From NCBI GenBank assembly GCA_009760855.2, contig WPIO01000087.1, positions 452,501-512,500 of the forward strand: DNA of 60,000 bases, in the 5' to 3' direction. The DNA comes from Cristatella mucedo. Lineage: Eukaryota > Bryozoa > Phylactolaemata > Cristatellidae. The position numbers were made by a program, and so were the translations under genes. Shown in pieces: positions 22,479 to 34,065 of the stretch. Numbering within the stretch: position 1 is the stretch's first letter; every line of letters starts with the position of its first letter. The notes beneath the pieces were generated by a model, which worked only from the letters and a program-made list of their open reading frames with translations, did no database searches and was not told where the DNA came from.

Positions 22479-23548
22479 TGGTCTTTCATCCTAAGGATAT
22501 CACAGAAGCAATAACTAGAATTAATGGCGAGCTTGATCCTATTCTTAGACAAGGATGCAAAAGCCAAGAGAAGGATAACCGCGATCGCTGGCTAGTAGGA
22601 CCCCTAGTTGGTAATGCGGAATGAATCATGCACAAGTTTTACAGACACATTGGGATCTCTTAAGGTGGAAAATTAATGTCTAATTATCATCAGACCGTTT
22701 AATCTTAAATATGACTGAGTGAGTAAAGTGGAAAGTGAGAGAGCTAATGCGTAAACACAAGTCGTCAGCGTCACGCTTTCCCGAGTCGCTGTGATATATA
22801 TGTTACTGCTGCAACGGTCCAGCTAATTTATACATCAGGTCAAAACTACCTGGGGCAGTAATCTGCTTATTTTTGTAAGTAGCTATAGCAACAGCTCTCG
22901 TAGTTGAATATGAATATTTATGTGTTCATAATTAAGTGTGTTTGATAGTTTTATTCTTATAGCAGATAGACTAAGCCAAATTTTGAATAATTGTTTTCAT
23001 TTTTCCTTCCTGAAACATAAAAAGCAACTTCAAAATTACCCATCACCGGGCCTAGCTCGACCGGGCTAGAATAGTTAAGGTAAATAGGGAGAGGAGGCAA
23101 AGAAGAAGGGGATAGCGAAATAGAAACTTGAAGAAAAAAGATGCAGTGGGAGACATTTGAGACGAGAAGGAGAGAAAAAAAGAAAGGAGCAACCGTGAGA
23201 GCGAGAGAAGACTCGCACAGGCCGATCAAAGTTATTTAGTGACTAACATCAGGGTGCGATATAAATAAATAAATATATTTAAATATATATATATATATAT
23301 AATAAATATAAATATATAGGCTGTTATTAATATATTACTCGTTTACGCAGATTAAATCGCTAATCTCAGTTTGGACTAGCCTACATTTATTATCGTTCGA
23401 TCAGAAGCTTCCAGTCCCAGCTAGCCTGTTTTCTCCTTAAAAGACGTCATATTTTTGAGCTAACTTCAGTCGGAAAAGTCGAATAGTGGTGCAGTGAAAA
23501 TATCGTACAACTATGAAACCGGTAGTTCCTATCTTCATTATACTTCTC
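22479..23548. other. no gene; (TA)n at about 23277
   Basis: AT-rich sequence with a short TA/AAATA microsatellite (23262-23320). No exon seen. Confidence 0.4.
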
Positions 23549-23690
23549 GCTGGTTTCGCCCAGCGGGCAAGGTGCTTGCCCCGACCAAGGTCAAGGTTTG
23601 GCCAAGGTCGGGGGCTCGATTCCCTTGGCATATGTGACGCGCCTAGATAGTGATTAAGTTTTTTTAGGGCGCATACAAGTGAATGATATT
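23549..23690 (+). mobile_element. SINE1 copy
   Basis: The head is gctggtttcgcccagcgggc, aaggtgcttgccccgaccaa; the B-box-like region is gggggctcgattccc; then catatgtgacgcgcctagat and a decayed stem-loop (gttttttTAGGGCGCataca). Similar in length to the copy at 34225-34373. Confidence 0.75.
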
Positions 23691-23839
23691 TTTTGTTTTC
23701 ATAGCCACATCAGATATTTCTGTAGCTAATAATTACGTCAGGCCAACCACCGTACCACCACCTCTTTAGCGGTTCACCCAAAGTCCACCGCTTCATTCTA
23801 TTTACAAGCTGGGAGATGTGAGAGTAGCTAGTTGCAGAA

Positions 23840-23984
23840 TTTGGCACGACACGCACAAATACATGGACCTTGCTTGGATGTTGAATCCCTGTCTGAGCAA
23901 GCCCATATGTTTGAAATTATAAATAGCTGAAATAAGCAATACCGTACTGTGAAGTGGATAAGCTCATGTAGCGACAAGTCACTG
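23840..23984 (-). mobile_element. LINE A internal RT fragment joined to LINE B
   Basis: The minus frame gives SDLSLHELIHFTVRYCLFQL and IWACSDRDSTSKQGPCI, matching the LINE A thumb region (SLDDHISSTVKAAYFQL, IWACLDKHTTSRLVPCI) at 28703-29080. It abuts the 3'-truncated LINE B copy at 23985. Confidence 0.6.
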
Positions 23985-26100
23985 TTGAATATGCCAGTTC
24001 CACAGTCTAGGACCTGCAGAGCTAAAGCTTCTGTCGCCAACGGTCTTTAAGCGGAGGAATGAAACAGCTAATTTATTGTCCACACAGGACCCGAGGGCGC
24101 GAGGAGGCTGAAATTGGAGCAGCAGTTCAGCTAGGTACGAAGGAGCTAAGCCGTGGCGGGCCTTGTGGGTCAGCGTAAGAACTTGGCTCTGTATCTGCTG
24201 CTCAACCGGCATCCATCCTAGATCTTTTAGCAAAGGAGACACGTGCTCAGAGCTCTGGGACTTGAACACTAGTCTTGCAGCCTATTTATAGTCAGCTGCA
24301 GTGTCCTAGTTGTTTTCTTCGGTAGCCCAGCCAAAAGGGATTTACAACAATCAAGCCGAAACAAAGCTAAGGAGCTAGTTCAATTTTTTGCAAGCCACTG
24401 TGGAAGACAGCTCCTAATCTTGGACAGGGGTCGGACGTGATGGCTAGCAGTAGAAGCAGCCTTCTGAATAAAGCTTTTCAAATTGATGCAGCTTTTGAAA
24501 ACGACACCTAAATTTCGAGCACGTGGTGATGGTCGCACAAAAGCTTTACCTATTAAGTAGAGCAAAGCCTTTAAATCCAGCCACACGCTTACGGTGTCCT
24601 ATGAGCAGCAGTTCGGTTTATCGTCATTTACTTTCAAGAAGTTTTCCGTCATCCAGGATCGAACATCGGCAAGGCAAGCAGTCAGTTTATCAGTTGCTGC
24701 AGCAGACTCCGACGGTTTGAATGATAAATACAGCTGAGTATCGTCAGTTATAAGTGATATCCTAGTCAATGGGCTTTTACCACTTTTCCCAGTGGTTGAG
24801 TATAAATGAAGAACAGCAAGGGACCGAGTACAGACCCTTGAGTGACTCCACAGGTGACCCGTCTCGTGTGTGAGACCTGACCCCCACACGACACGGATTG
24901 AACACGATCAGACAACTATGATTTAAACCACGCCAGTGCTTCGTCTGCCGGACCGATCGTTGTTCTCAGTCGCTCAAGCAGAACTTCGTGATCAATGTTG
25001 TCGAAGGCAGCAGACAGATCTAGCAGAGCTAGGGCAGTGACATTCCCGTCGTCGTTGCCACGTAGAATGTCATTGTCAACACGGAGGAGAGCAGTTTCAG
25101 TAGAGTTCTGCCTCTTGAACCCTGATTGAAATGTTTCTGACATTCCGTTATTTTTAATATGTTCAACCAGCTGCTTAGCAACAATTTTTTCAAGAATCTC
25201 TGATAAGAATGGAAGAAGGGAAGCTGAGCGATAGTTTGCAAAGACCTCTGTATCGAATCTAGGCTTTTTAAGTGCGGGTCTAACGATTGCCGATTTGAAG
25301 GACTTAGGGACGACCCCCTTTCCCAAAGACGCATTAAAAATCTCAGTTATGGCAGGGCTAAGTTGGTCTGCCAGTGAAGACCACAGAGATGATGATATAT
25401 GGTCTTCCGGAGACGAGCCCCTTTTGCTAGACCTCATTAAGGTAGCCACATTGCACGCAGAAACCTCGGAAAACCTTTTAAGGAAGATCGCAGGCAGTGA
25501 TTCTGAAATTCCTTCAGTCGGAGGGGGCTTTATTGAGGCACGAATGTGCACAATTTTTTCAGTAAAGAAGGCTGAAAAATTTTCGGCTGAGCCGTTAATA
25601 TCTTAAAAGTCAGACCTCTCAGCATTGGCCAGTAAATGGTTTACTGCAATTCAGCTTTCGGGTAAAAAAAGAAGCCCTTGCTTTTTTTAACCTACCGGGT
25701 GTAAACTCGAAGGAAGTCTTTGAAATTGACTAGATCTGCATCAGACCCCGATTTCTTGAAACGGCGTTCAAGCCTGCGCTTAACCTGGCGCATCTTTAGG
25801 AGTTTTTTTGTAAATTGGAAAGAGTCTCTACTACTTTGTACACGGATAGAATGAACTGGAGCTTGCTTGTCAAGAGTACTCCTCAGTGTTATGTTCACTG
25901 CGTTAGTGAGGATATCGAGGCTGCCGGTCGAGTCTGAATGTAGAACAAGAAAACCTGCACCACAAGCAGATTTCAAAAATGCTGTCAATTTCAATGCTTT
26001 TTAAGTTATGTCGCTTGAAAAGTTCGACATTACCCTGTGCGTACAAGGGAGCAGGAACAGTAAACGAGACCGAACAATGAACTGAGAGCGTCAGTCATGG
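23985..26100 (-). mobile_element. LINE B, longest copy with RT domain (broken)
   Basis: CR1/L2-type non-LTR element on the minus strand. From 5' it shows a segment also seen downstream of the endonuclease motif in the copy at 36025-37460, the linker (LRSTLDKQAPVHSIRVQS, ERRFKKSGSDADLVNFKDF), then RT: FANYRSASLLPFLSEILEK, FQSGFKRQNSTETALL, ALLDLSAAFDNIDHEVLLE, GVTQGSVLGPLLF-like sequence, and ITDDTQLYLSF where YADD is expected. The C-terminus ends RLKTVGDRSFSSAGPRLWN. Stops interrupt it (after AWFKS near 24916 and others) and the 3' tail is missing, replaced by a LINE A scrap. It is a dead copy. Confidence 0.85.
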
Positions 26101-26237
26101 ACTCACTACGATTCTCCTGTAATACTTCTTCTGGTACGATAAACCAAGTAAAGGCTTGGCAAATCTCGCTCATTTGTTTTTCGAGTAAAAACAATAAAAT
26201 TCACTTGTAAACCATCCTAGCAGAATGCAATCTCTAT

Positions 26238-26346
26238 CCATATGCTTCACATATGCCGCCGGGCTTAGCCCACCACCGTGGTAAATGAAATGCATTCGTC
26301 TTTTCCCCGGTCATAAAAGGCGAGCACCTTGACCTCCGGGCCAAAC
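26238..26346 (-). mobile_element. SINE1, degenerate copy
   Basis: gcttcacatatgccgccggg, cttagcccaccacc and gcgagcaccttgacctccgg follow the SINE1 body-to-head order. About 30 bp of unrelated sequence (26280-26318) lies between body and head, and the B box is worn. Confidence 0.5.
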
Positions 26347-26732
26347 ACGGGCGATGATTAACCGCCGTAATAACTGAAGCTAAGCAATTTGAAGACTCTG
26401 TTTACTGTTCAATATTCCACTGGGATTACTATAGCGTTTTATAGTTAGAAATGCGTTGCTTCGTCCTCGAAAGCTGAACGCTGTAACCACAAGCAGTAAC
26501 CACAAGTCAGACGAGTTCAATCGTTGTGACTTGCTCACATTGGGAAAATATGGCGGCGACACCGTGAGACAGCCGAGCATTCATCTACGCCTTGTCGAGC
26601 CCAGTGCGTGGCCTTAGAGAGACGTCCTATCGCCTATTGCTCGAGATGTTCTTCAAATAGTTCTCGACGGTCATCCGTATTTTGTCTTCCTTATGTAGGA
26701 AATAGGTCGAGTGTGGCTAGCTTATGTGCATA

Positions 26733-26774
26733 CATATAATTCATTTGTACAGCGCCCTAAGAGCGTCACAGAGT
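26733..26774 (-). mobile_element. SINE1 tail scrap
   Basis: catataattcatttgtacag and cgccctaagag are the SINE1 tail only; it breaks into a LINE A 3'UTR at about 26770. Confidence 0.55.
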
Positions 26775-27008
26775 CCATGTGATTCGTCCTTTACGTGCCT
26801 ATGCGTGCTGACACTGTGCATGCTGCCACTGATCACATTTGCATGTTGACCTTGTGCATGTCACCCCTAACCATTTTATACTTATTGCCATTGAGCATGC
26901 TACCTCTAACCATTCAATCGTGCTTCCTTCGGAGCAAGTGTAAAGTGCCTATAAAGAGATTAAGTGCTCCGAGGGCGCTTTACTAAATGTATCAATAATA
27001 TTATTATT
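26775..27008 (+). mobile_element. LINE A 3'UTR copy
   Basis: gagtccatgtgattcgtcct, gctgacactgtgcatgctgc and ctataaagagattaagtgct, with the stem-loop and ATT-like tail. No coding sequence. Confidence 0.7.
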
Positions 27009-27029
27009 CTTAATGATTGCCTTGCTCTC

Positions 27030-27300
27030 ACTGTTACGGAGCGGCTTACTTTCTCTGCTCCAGAATTCGCGGCGTGAGCTACCCGGAGTTCAAACTGTGA
27101 GCTACGGCTGACGCCGCTCCGCCTAGGGTCCGCCGCCGAGGCTCTGAGCATCGCGGGCAATCTCCGCCGTCTACATCGCGTTGCCTCCTCCGCTGCCACT
27201 ACTGAGTACTCGGGGTGTGCTAGCGCGCACACGCTGAAACGGCAGCGGTGGCAGCGAGCTACATCGGCCATATTGCGACCGATATTCATGGTTCGCGGTT
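27030..27300. other. small GC-rich block
   Basis: CpG-enriched, with ggccatattgcgacc near 27266. The AGGTCA cluster lies 360 bp to the right. No gene recognised. Confidence 0.3.
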
Positions 27301-27422
27301 TCTCAGTTGTAAAGGCGAGGAGCCGACTATGCGATAGTCAATGGCCAAGGCTGCATAAAAGTCAGCTTCATGAGATTGGCAGCTGGTTGCGCTACTGAAG
27401 TCGGCATTGACTGTTGCATTGG

Positions 27423-27472
27423 GCGTTTGAACTAGCAACACTTTACGGCGTTTGAACTAGCAACACTTTACG
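27423..27472. repeat. 25-bp tandem duplication
   Basis: gcgtttgaactagcaacact + ttacg twice in a row, identical copies. Confidence 0.9.
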
Positions 27473-28127
27473 TTTTGGCGAAAACGCAGGCGACTCAAGA
27501 ATATGCTCAATGACATCTAAGAATAAAAGCGGCGCGCACGCAGCGTGCACTGCTTATTAAGAGTTTAAGAGTGGCAGGCTGTGCCACTCTTGAAAATACC
27601 ACAGAGCAAGGCTTCACTTCTGCCGTGAAACTCAGTCGCATAAGCTTCCTGCGCCGGTAGGTCAGTGTAGGTCAGTGAGAGTTCACAGGTCAGTGAGAGT
27701 TCACAGGTCAGCGAGAGTTAACAGCAGGTAAGCAAGTTCAGAGTGCTTCTCGCGTCTCTCGTATATTGGCCGAGCGTGGACAGTCGCCGCAGCCTAGCGA
27801 CTGAACCGTGCACCGATCCAAAACCTGGGGGTTTTCGGTCAGACTCGACCTGTCCGTCAGGATTTTCTTCCTCACTCAGCTCCACCTGGATTTGCTAGCC
27901 TGCTTGCAACTTGCAAGTAGAATTATGCGTGTCAGTTCTTACAAGTCATCCTGCAGCTACAGTAAAATACTTTCAGTTGGTGCCAAATTCAGCAGCTCGG
28001 CCTCTAACCAAATTCCAACCCTTTTGAGGCCCTACATCCAATCGCTATCAGAGCTGGGAACTCGCCTCCGATTTGCATCGTACAGTCCCCTGACTCGACA
28101 CACTTACTTAAAAAGGAAAGTTGCCAA
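27473..28127. other. half-site cluster and possible decayed LINE scrap
   Basis: Holds the AGGTCA cluster. A frame at 28040-28120 (ELGTRLRFASYSPLTRHTYL) may be a very old LINE C-terminus (WNSLPxxxxTSPDLTTFKK pattern), too weak to call. Confidence 0.3.
27659..27722 (+). promoter_or_regulatory. cluster of nuclear-receptor-like half-sites (3 x 18-bp repeat)
   Basis: AGGTCA at 27659, 27669, 27687 and 27705, and AGTTCA at 27680 and 27698, all in one orientation. This gives DR4 once, then alternating DR5 and DR1 spacings. The 18-bp unit aggtcagtgagagttcac repeats at 27669, 27687 and (diverged) 27705. Binding is inferred from half-site consensus only. Confidence 0.35.
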
Positions 28128-29084
28128 ATCTTTATAATAATAATAATAATAATGCACTTGATAAAGAACCCTCGGAGAACTCATTCTCTCTATAGGTGGT
28201 TTACATTTGCTGCAAAGAGAAATGCAATTGAATGGTAAGTAAAATCATGCTTGAAAAACAAACAAAATGTATAACATGGTGAGGGTGACATGCACAGTGT
28301 CAGCACCCATAAGCACATGAAGGACGAATCACAGGAACCCACTAAATGCTGTCCTAAATAGGTGTATTTAGGTTCTTTTTAAATATGGTCAGGTCAGGTG
28401 ATGTTCTGACGCAGGTCGGGAGGGAGTTCCAGGCTTTGGGAGCATACGAAATAAATGTACGGTCTCCAAAAGATTTCAGGTTTGTACGAGGTATTTGTAG
28501 ACTGTTGGATTCCAAAAAGCGGGTGGTACGATGCTTGGCCTGATGGGGAAGTAGATCTGAGAGATAGGCTGGAGCCAAAGAATGAAGTGACCAAAAAGTG
28601 AGCGACAAAATCTTGAAGTCAATCCGTTGCTTGACTGGTAGCCAGTGCAGGTCGGCGAGAAGTGGTGTATTGTGGCAACTGCGACGCTCACGACAGACAA
28701 GCCTAGCTGCGGAGTTTTGCACCAGCTGCAATCGCCTGGTGCCTCGTTCCGATAGGCCAGTAAGCAGTGAGTTGATGTCGAAACGAGATGTCACGAATGC
28801 ATGGAACCAACCTGGACGTGGTATGTTTATCTAAACAAGCCCAAATTTTAGCAATGCTGTGAAGCTGAAAATAGGCAGCTTTGACTGTGGAGCTGATATG
28901 GTCGTCTAACGAGAGGTCGCGTTGGAATATGACACTTAGATTTCGAGCTGAGTCAACTGGAGATATGCTGGCAGAGCCAATTTTGAGAGTCAGCCTTTCC
29001 AATCTCTGAATCACACTGGGTTTGCCCATAACTAGTAAATTAGTTTTATCATCGTTCAGTTTTAGAAAATTTGCTGCCATCCAT
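28128..29084 (-). mobile_element. LINE A, 3' half (thumb, C-terminus, tail)
   Basis: The minus-strand element has its (ATT)n tail at 28136-28155 and a 3'UTR. One frame encodes LLTGLSERGTRRLQLVQNSA to LPTCVRTSPDLTIFKKNLNT; a second encodes MAANFLKLNDDKTNLLVMGK to TTSRLVPCI. A frameshift separates the two near 28750-28800. The RT continues at 29276 beyond a nested tail insertion. Confidence 0.85.
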
Positions 29085-29275
29085 GTGCAGATAAAAATAA
29101 TAATAATAATAATAATGCACTTGATAAAGCGCCCTCAGAAAACTTATTCTCTTTCTAGGCGCTTTACATTTGCTGCAAAGGGAAATGCAATTAGATGGTA
29201 AGTAAAATCATGCTTGAAAAACGAACAAAATGAATAATATGGTTAGGGGTGACATGCACAGGGTCAGCATGCAAA
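29085..29275 (-). mobile_element. LINE A tail fragment nested in LINE A
   Basis: A roughly 190-bp 3'UTR/tail piece (TAA repeats at 29093-29116, stem-loop, cttgaaaaacgaacaaaatg, ggttaggggtgacatgcaca) interrupts the RT frame between CIDDIH and MAANFLKL. It has the same orientation as its host. No clear target duplication beyond a few shared bases (tgtg). Confidence 0.75.
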
Positions 29276-29866
29276 TGTGGGTAGTGGATGTCATCAATAC
29301 ATGCAGCAAGTGAGTTGAGAGAATTTGAGGTGCTCGAAGGCTGTGAGAGATCAAAGCAAAGGTACAACTGAGTGTCATCTGCATAGAAGTAAAAGCCTAG
29401 ATTGCGCTTGGAAATCACATCAGCAAGAGGGAGAGTATAAACCGTGAAAAGAACCGGACCTAGCACGGAGCCCTGAGGTACTCCATATTTCAGAGGTACC
29501 TCGGATGATCTTTGTCCATTCACGTCAATACTCTGGAGTCTCCCACTGAGATAGGATCTGAACCACTGCAGAGCAGTGCCAGTGATGCCCAGGCGAGATG
29601 AGAGGCGCTCTAGAAGAACTTTGTGATCGATGGTATTAAAAGCTGCCGAAAGAACGAGCAAAACAAGCAGAGACACTCTACCCATGTCTGCATTCCTAAG
29701 TAGGTCGTTGTATACCCTAAGCAATGCTGACTCTGTGGAGTGATTAGCTCTAAAGCCAGACTGAAACTTACTAGCAAGGTGTGAGGTTTCGATATATGAG
29801 TTCAGCTGGTCCGCCATGACCCGTTCCAGTGTCTTCGATAGGAATGGTAGATGAAGACTGGATCTT
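29276..29866 (-). mobile_element. LINE A, RT core (best preserved)
   Basis: A continuous minus-strand frame: LERVMADQLNSYIE, FQSGFRANHSTESALLRVYN, VLLVLSAAFNTIDHKVLLER, YGVPQGSVLGPVLF and LGFYFYADDTQLYLCF. The catalytic YADD and the PQGSVLGP motif are intact. Sequence above 29866 is unrelated, so the 5' truncation lies there. It is part of the same element as 28128-29084. Confidence 0.85.
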
Positions 29867-30101
29867 TCATCCTAGCAGCATCCGCGCCCACCGTTTGCCC
29901 TGCTCTGTGCTGTACTCGCATCTGAGCGTTTTGTGCACGTGCTGATATGATCAATTGCACCACTAGTCAGTTAGCTTGCTCCAATTCCAGAGTATTTACA
30001 GCCCACAACAGTTATTTAGTTCTCTTGGGGCGCTAAGCAGCTTTATGTTGTAGATTAATGTTACTAATGCGAGCACAGCATAAAAGAGCTACGAAGCGAG
30101 G

Positions 30102-30254
<153 letters not shown>

Positions 30255-30639
30255 TATATTTATATATAATTCTATGGAAGGCCGGTTTAAATATATGTTC
30301 ATAATTAGAGTATTTTATTAGCAAAAAATATATGCACAGTAATACTCACATCACTTTATATCTTTCGAATATATTTTAAAATGGTACAGCTACATAGAAA
30401 ATGTCAATATAGCCTTATAACGTTTGCATCTCTTAATTAGATGGTCAGGTTGTTCGCGATTCCTTGAAGGTAATCTCTAACTGGAATTATTCCGAGGTAG
30501 GTCGTTGATGCTTAGCGCTTAAGCACTTTGGTCCCATGAATAACTGCGGTACATTGCAATACATCTGCCATTTCCATAATTATATTCAGGACACGGCATT
30601 TTCAATTGAAAGCTATACTTAATGCTTTTACGGGCTTTC

Positions 30640-32260
30640 CAACTAAAGGTATGTGATTACGCTTGTACGATCTCGTGCTATTGCCTCAAATGGCCCAGGT
30701 CAGTAAGCATATTTGCATATTCGAAAGGCGATATAGCTATGCATCACACAACTGTAGTTTTAATTCATCTTATAGAAAATTATTCTCCCTCAAAATTTAG
30801 TGTAATTACCCGTCCTTGTTCTAATGCGATGGCCTTCAACGACACGGGCCACCGTGAAATTTGAACTGCTACAAACTGCAATTTCCACAAACTACTTCGT
30901 ACAACTTCTGTTTCGACTGTCCGTTACATTAAAAAGTGTTCCGAGTTTACCAGCCAAATTGTATGGCATAACATGTGGAATTTCAATTACCTTTCTTGAA
31001 CTATTACCTCGAATAACCTGGATCAGCCAGCCTCCCAATGTAATGAGATTGCGATACATATGCTATTTTCCACAGTAAACGTTGAGCGATTTTGGTTTAA
31101 TTTCACATTATAGCAAACGGCACTTCGAGTTTCCCGACTAAATTCCATAATATAGCTCATGCAAGTTCTCGTTCAATTGCCTCCAATGTCCCTGCCCGCC
31201 TTTTCGAATTTTCGAACTGCGACGCTGCCACTATTCTAACAATAAGCGTCGTCGAACTGCGGCCTTAATTGCTTATAATGGAAAACTGCGCTCCGACCGG
31301 GTTTGCCCACCAAATTTTATGAGATTGCACCAAGCGTTATATTGCTATGGCCACCGACGGCCCAGGCAATTGGGGACTATAGCATTAGAACACGCCCACC
31401 AAATGTCATGAAATTAGGTGGGTAGATCGGAAGCCCCCATCTATGATTTGGCACCAAAATCATAGTTTTAAAACACCTATTGTGAAACTGGCAGCTATCG
31501 CCATTGGACTATGCAGGGACGTTTGTTGGTCCAAAGTATTGGAAGCCATAGCACGAGATTGCCGATGCGCTATGCCATTAAATAGGTTGGTGAACCCAGA
31601 AAATGATTTTCTGTAAATTCTCATCAAAACCGCAGTTGTGGAACGCTTATTGTTGAAATAGTAGCTGCGTCGCTGTTCGGATATGTAGGGAAGATGGCTG
31701 TCCCGGGCTATTGAAGGTCATGGCATGAGATCGTGCAAGCGCAATTGTACGAAACTTGGTGGGTTCAACTGCTTTATTTCTCGCTCTAACCAGCAATAAT
31801 AACCGCAATTTCGCGAGGCTTTTTGTTAAAATGGCAGCTGCTTCGGAGTTGGACTACTTTGAGCTGCCATTTGGACCGGCCCATCAGAGGCCATAGCCTG
31901 AGAACGCGCAACAGAAACCCAGCGAAATTTTCTAAATAAAATTGGCATACTGTTCTCTATAATTCTATAATTTTGAATCAAAACCGCAGTTTCGCGAAAT
32001 TCTATGTAGAAACGGCAGCTGTGTCCCAATTTGAATGTGTAAATAGTCTGGCTGACCAGGCCACTCGATGCCATAGCTAGAAAATGTGCAAGAGCAATTG
32101 CATGAAACTTGGTGGCAAAACTCATAGTACCATTCTGCACGATGTACAATTTTGAATTAAACCCGCAGTGTTCTGGCATTTATAGTGGAACTGGCAGTTG
32201 TATAGCAGTTATTCGCGGGACCCAAACAACTACATAGTTGCATATTAAACCTTGGCTTAG
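30640..32260. repeat. diverged inverted array of about 170-180 bp repeats
   Basis: Units in the left part read forward (accaaattttatgagattgc at 31309; tcgaactgcgacgctgccac at 31215) and recur reverse-complemented on the right (gaaacttggtgg near 31751 and 32106; gtagctgcgtcgctgttcgg near 31660). Right-arm anchors (cgca(a/g)tt) fall at 31631, 31804, 31985 and 32164, about 173-181 bp apart; left-arm anchors at 30949, 31126 and 31306 are about 177-180 bp apart. The orientation switches near 31390-31450. No coding potential was seen. Confidence 0.7.
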
Positions 32261-32276
32261 CACGTCAACCTTTTAG

Positions 32277-32504
32277 CTACCAGCCAATGTATTTGCTTTC
32301 ATAGTATTTGATTAAAGGTGCAATTATAGGAGGGAAGTCATCGGCCAATTCGTTGTAGCAGGAACATTTGCTACTAGAACGAAGCTTAGAGCTTAAATAT
32401 TTAGACAGACATTCACAGATTTTCGTCGTCACTGTGTTCCGCTGCAACATTAAAACTTTGAGTCTTGAGCAAAAGAATCTGTCTGAGATCAGACAAGCGT
32501 TCAA
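32277..32504 (-). pseudogene. possible MULE-type transposase C-terminal remnant
   Basis: A 75-codon minus frame ends ELADDFPPIIAPLIKYYESKYIGW. The spacing and residues recall the 'pllxYFedtYIG' segment near the C-terminus of Mutator-like transposases seen in many animal genomes. No DDE catalytic residues are visible and the rest of the protein is absent. It directly borders the inverted repeat array. The call rests on one short motif recognised from memory. Confidence 0.25.
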
Positions 32505-33099
32505 CTAGCTGTGCTCCAGGAAAGACAGATGAACATGCATTCTGATCGGCTTTCTCAAGATCTGACGCGATATTGGTCGAAAACAGAGTTTTCCTTTTTA
32601 ATGCATGCCGAAACTGGACCTCCTAGTATTACTTCCACACCAGATGTACAGTGCAATATTGTTTTCTTTTTTGTATAATAGTAATTACTTGAAGAAAAAA
32701 GAGCTTAAATCAATTAATCAAAATACTTAAAAAGCAATTAGCATATGTGTACGCTTTTTTCGTGTGCGCTTTTTTCCGGGCTGCTAACATCGCGCGCTTT
32801 TGTCCTGCGAACTTTTTCGCGGCGCCCAGTATCCTAGCGCTTCACGTACGCCGCAGGCTCAAGCCATGCATTCGGGTGGCCGCGCTAGCCAACGCTCTCC
32901 GTAGCAGCCGACGGCTTGGCTGGCGCCGCCGCCGCCGCATGACATTTGCTCTCGGACAGAAATAACGCAGCAGTAAATTAAGCGGCTGCTATCCGGTGAA
33001 GGATGCGAACTGCGCGCACTGCAATGGCACGAAAAATTTACGATTTATTTCCGCCGCCCAAGCACGAGGGCAGCCACAATCAGTTGCTATCAAAGGACG
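32505..33099. other. no feature recognised
   Basis: AT-rich, then increasingly GC-rich toward the CpG island. Confidence 0.4.
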
Positions 33100-33960
33100 A
33101 GCGTGGTCCGATGTGCTCGTACAAGTTCTCGGCCTATGAAACCCACGGCTCTCTTGGCCTATAAAGGGGTGGTGCAATGTGGGGGCGTCGCACTGGACGT
33201 GAAAGTCAGCCAAAGATTCAAGAAAGAAAATGGGACAGGGCTCGCCCCCATCATCAACGAGACAGCCGCTATTAATTCAGTCAGCTTACAACAGCCCGAC
33301 CGGTATAAGGCCCGGCGGGTGAGTCTGTCAGCCGCGGCGGCGCACGCCCTCCGGTGCGAGCTAGGCGGCGCCGGCAGCGGGCGGCGGATGCGGCGCGCGA
33401 CGTCACAATCTGGACGCAACGCATTGTGGGAGGAGCAGGGACTCTTCTTCAACACCAAGCGAGCATCACCACCCACCCATCACCTCGCGCTCTGCCCGCC
33501 AGCCGAAGCTCTGAGAAACAGGTTCGGCACACTCTCCGGCGCTGCTTCGCTTTTCCGGCACGTCGCGACGCAAAGGTCGGAGCGCTCGCTCACACGCGGC
33601 GCGCGAACAGCTCCACCGGCGTGGCGAGCTGGTCGGAGCGGTGACGAGCGGTCGGCCGAAAGGCGCGGTGGCGACGGCGCCGCCGCCGCCGCCGCGCTAA
33701 AAAGGTGGGAGCCCCGACCGAAGCGCGAGCCAGCCAGCCCGAGGTCCCTCGAGGCTCGTCTCGCGCGCGCCGGCGCCAGCCCGCCTGAGCGGGCACCGGA
33801 AGCGTAAGCATCGGCGCAAGCAGGCGGCTCGTCGCCGAGATTGTCGAGCGGCGAGCGCCGACCGCGAGGGTCATCGAGCGCTCGGAGCGACGTCAGCGGC
33901 GGCGAACGCCCGGCAGACGTCGCCGCGTTCGCGGCTTGCAAAGTTGGCTTTGCGCTTTTG
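33100..33960. promoter_or_regulatory. CpG island with TATA-like boxes
   Basis: It begins with ggcctataaagg (33157) and ccggtataaggccc (33299), followed by a donor-like cggcggGTGAGT near 33316. A 234-codon plus frame (33103-33807) is Arg/Ala-rich and unlike a known protein, so it is not called as a gene. Confidence 0.35.
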
Positions 33961-34065
33961 CTCTTTTGCTCTTTTGCGCACTTTTGCGCTCCGTCGACTC
34001 ATTTCCTACCGCAGCAGCGTCATGAACCGCATGTTACCCGAAGGAGTGCATATGGCGTCGGCGCT

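Noticed and set aside
31826-32179. 117-codon minus frame inside the inverted array
   Set aside because: Frame arises from tandem units; residues repeat loosely with the unit, with no known domain.
33103-33807. 234-codon plus-strand frame starting in the CpG island
   Set aside because: Arg/Ala/Ser-rich with long overlapping frames on the other strand; no domain, and the composition is expected from stop-poor GC-rich DNA.
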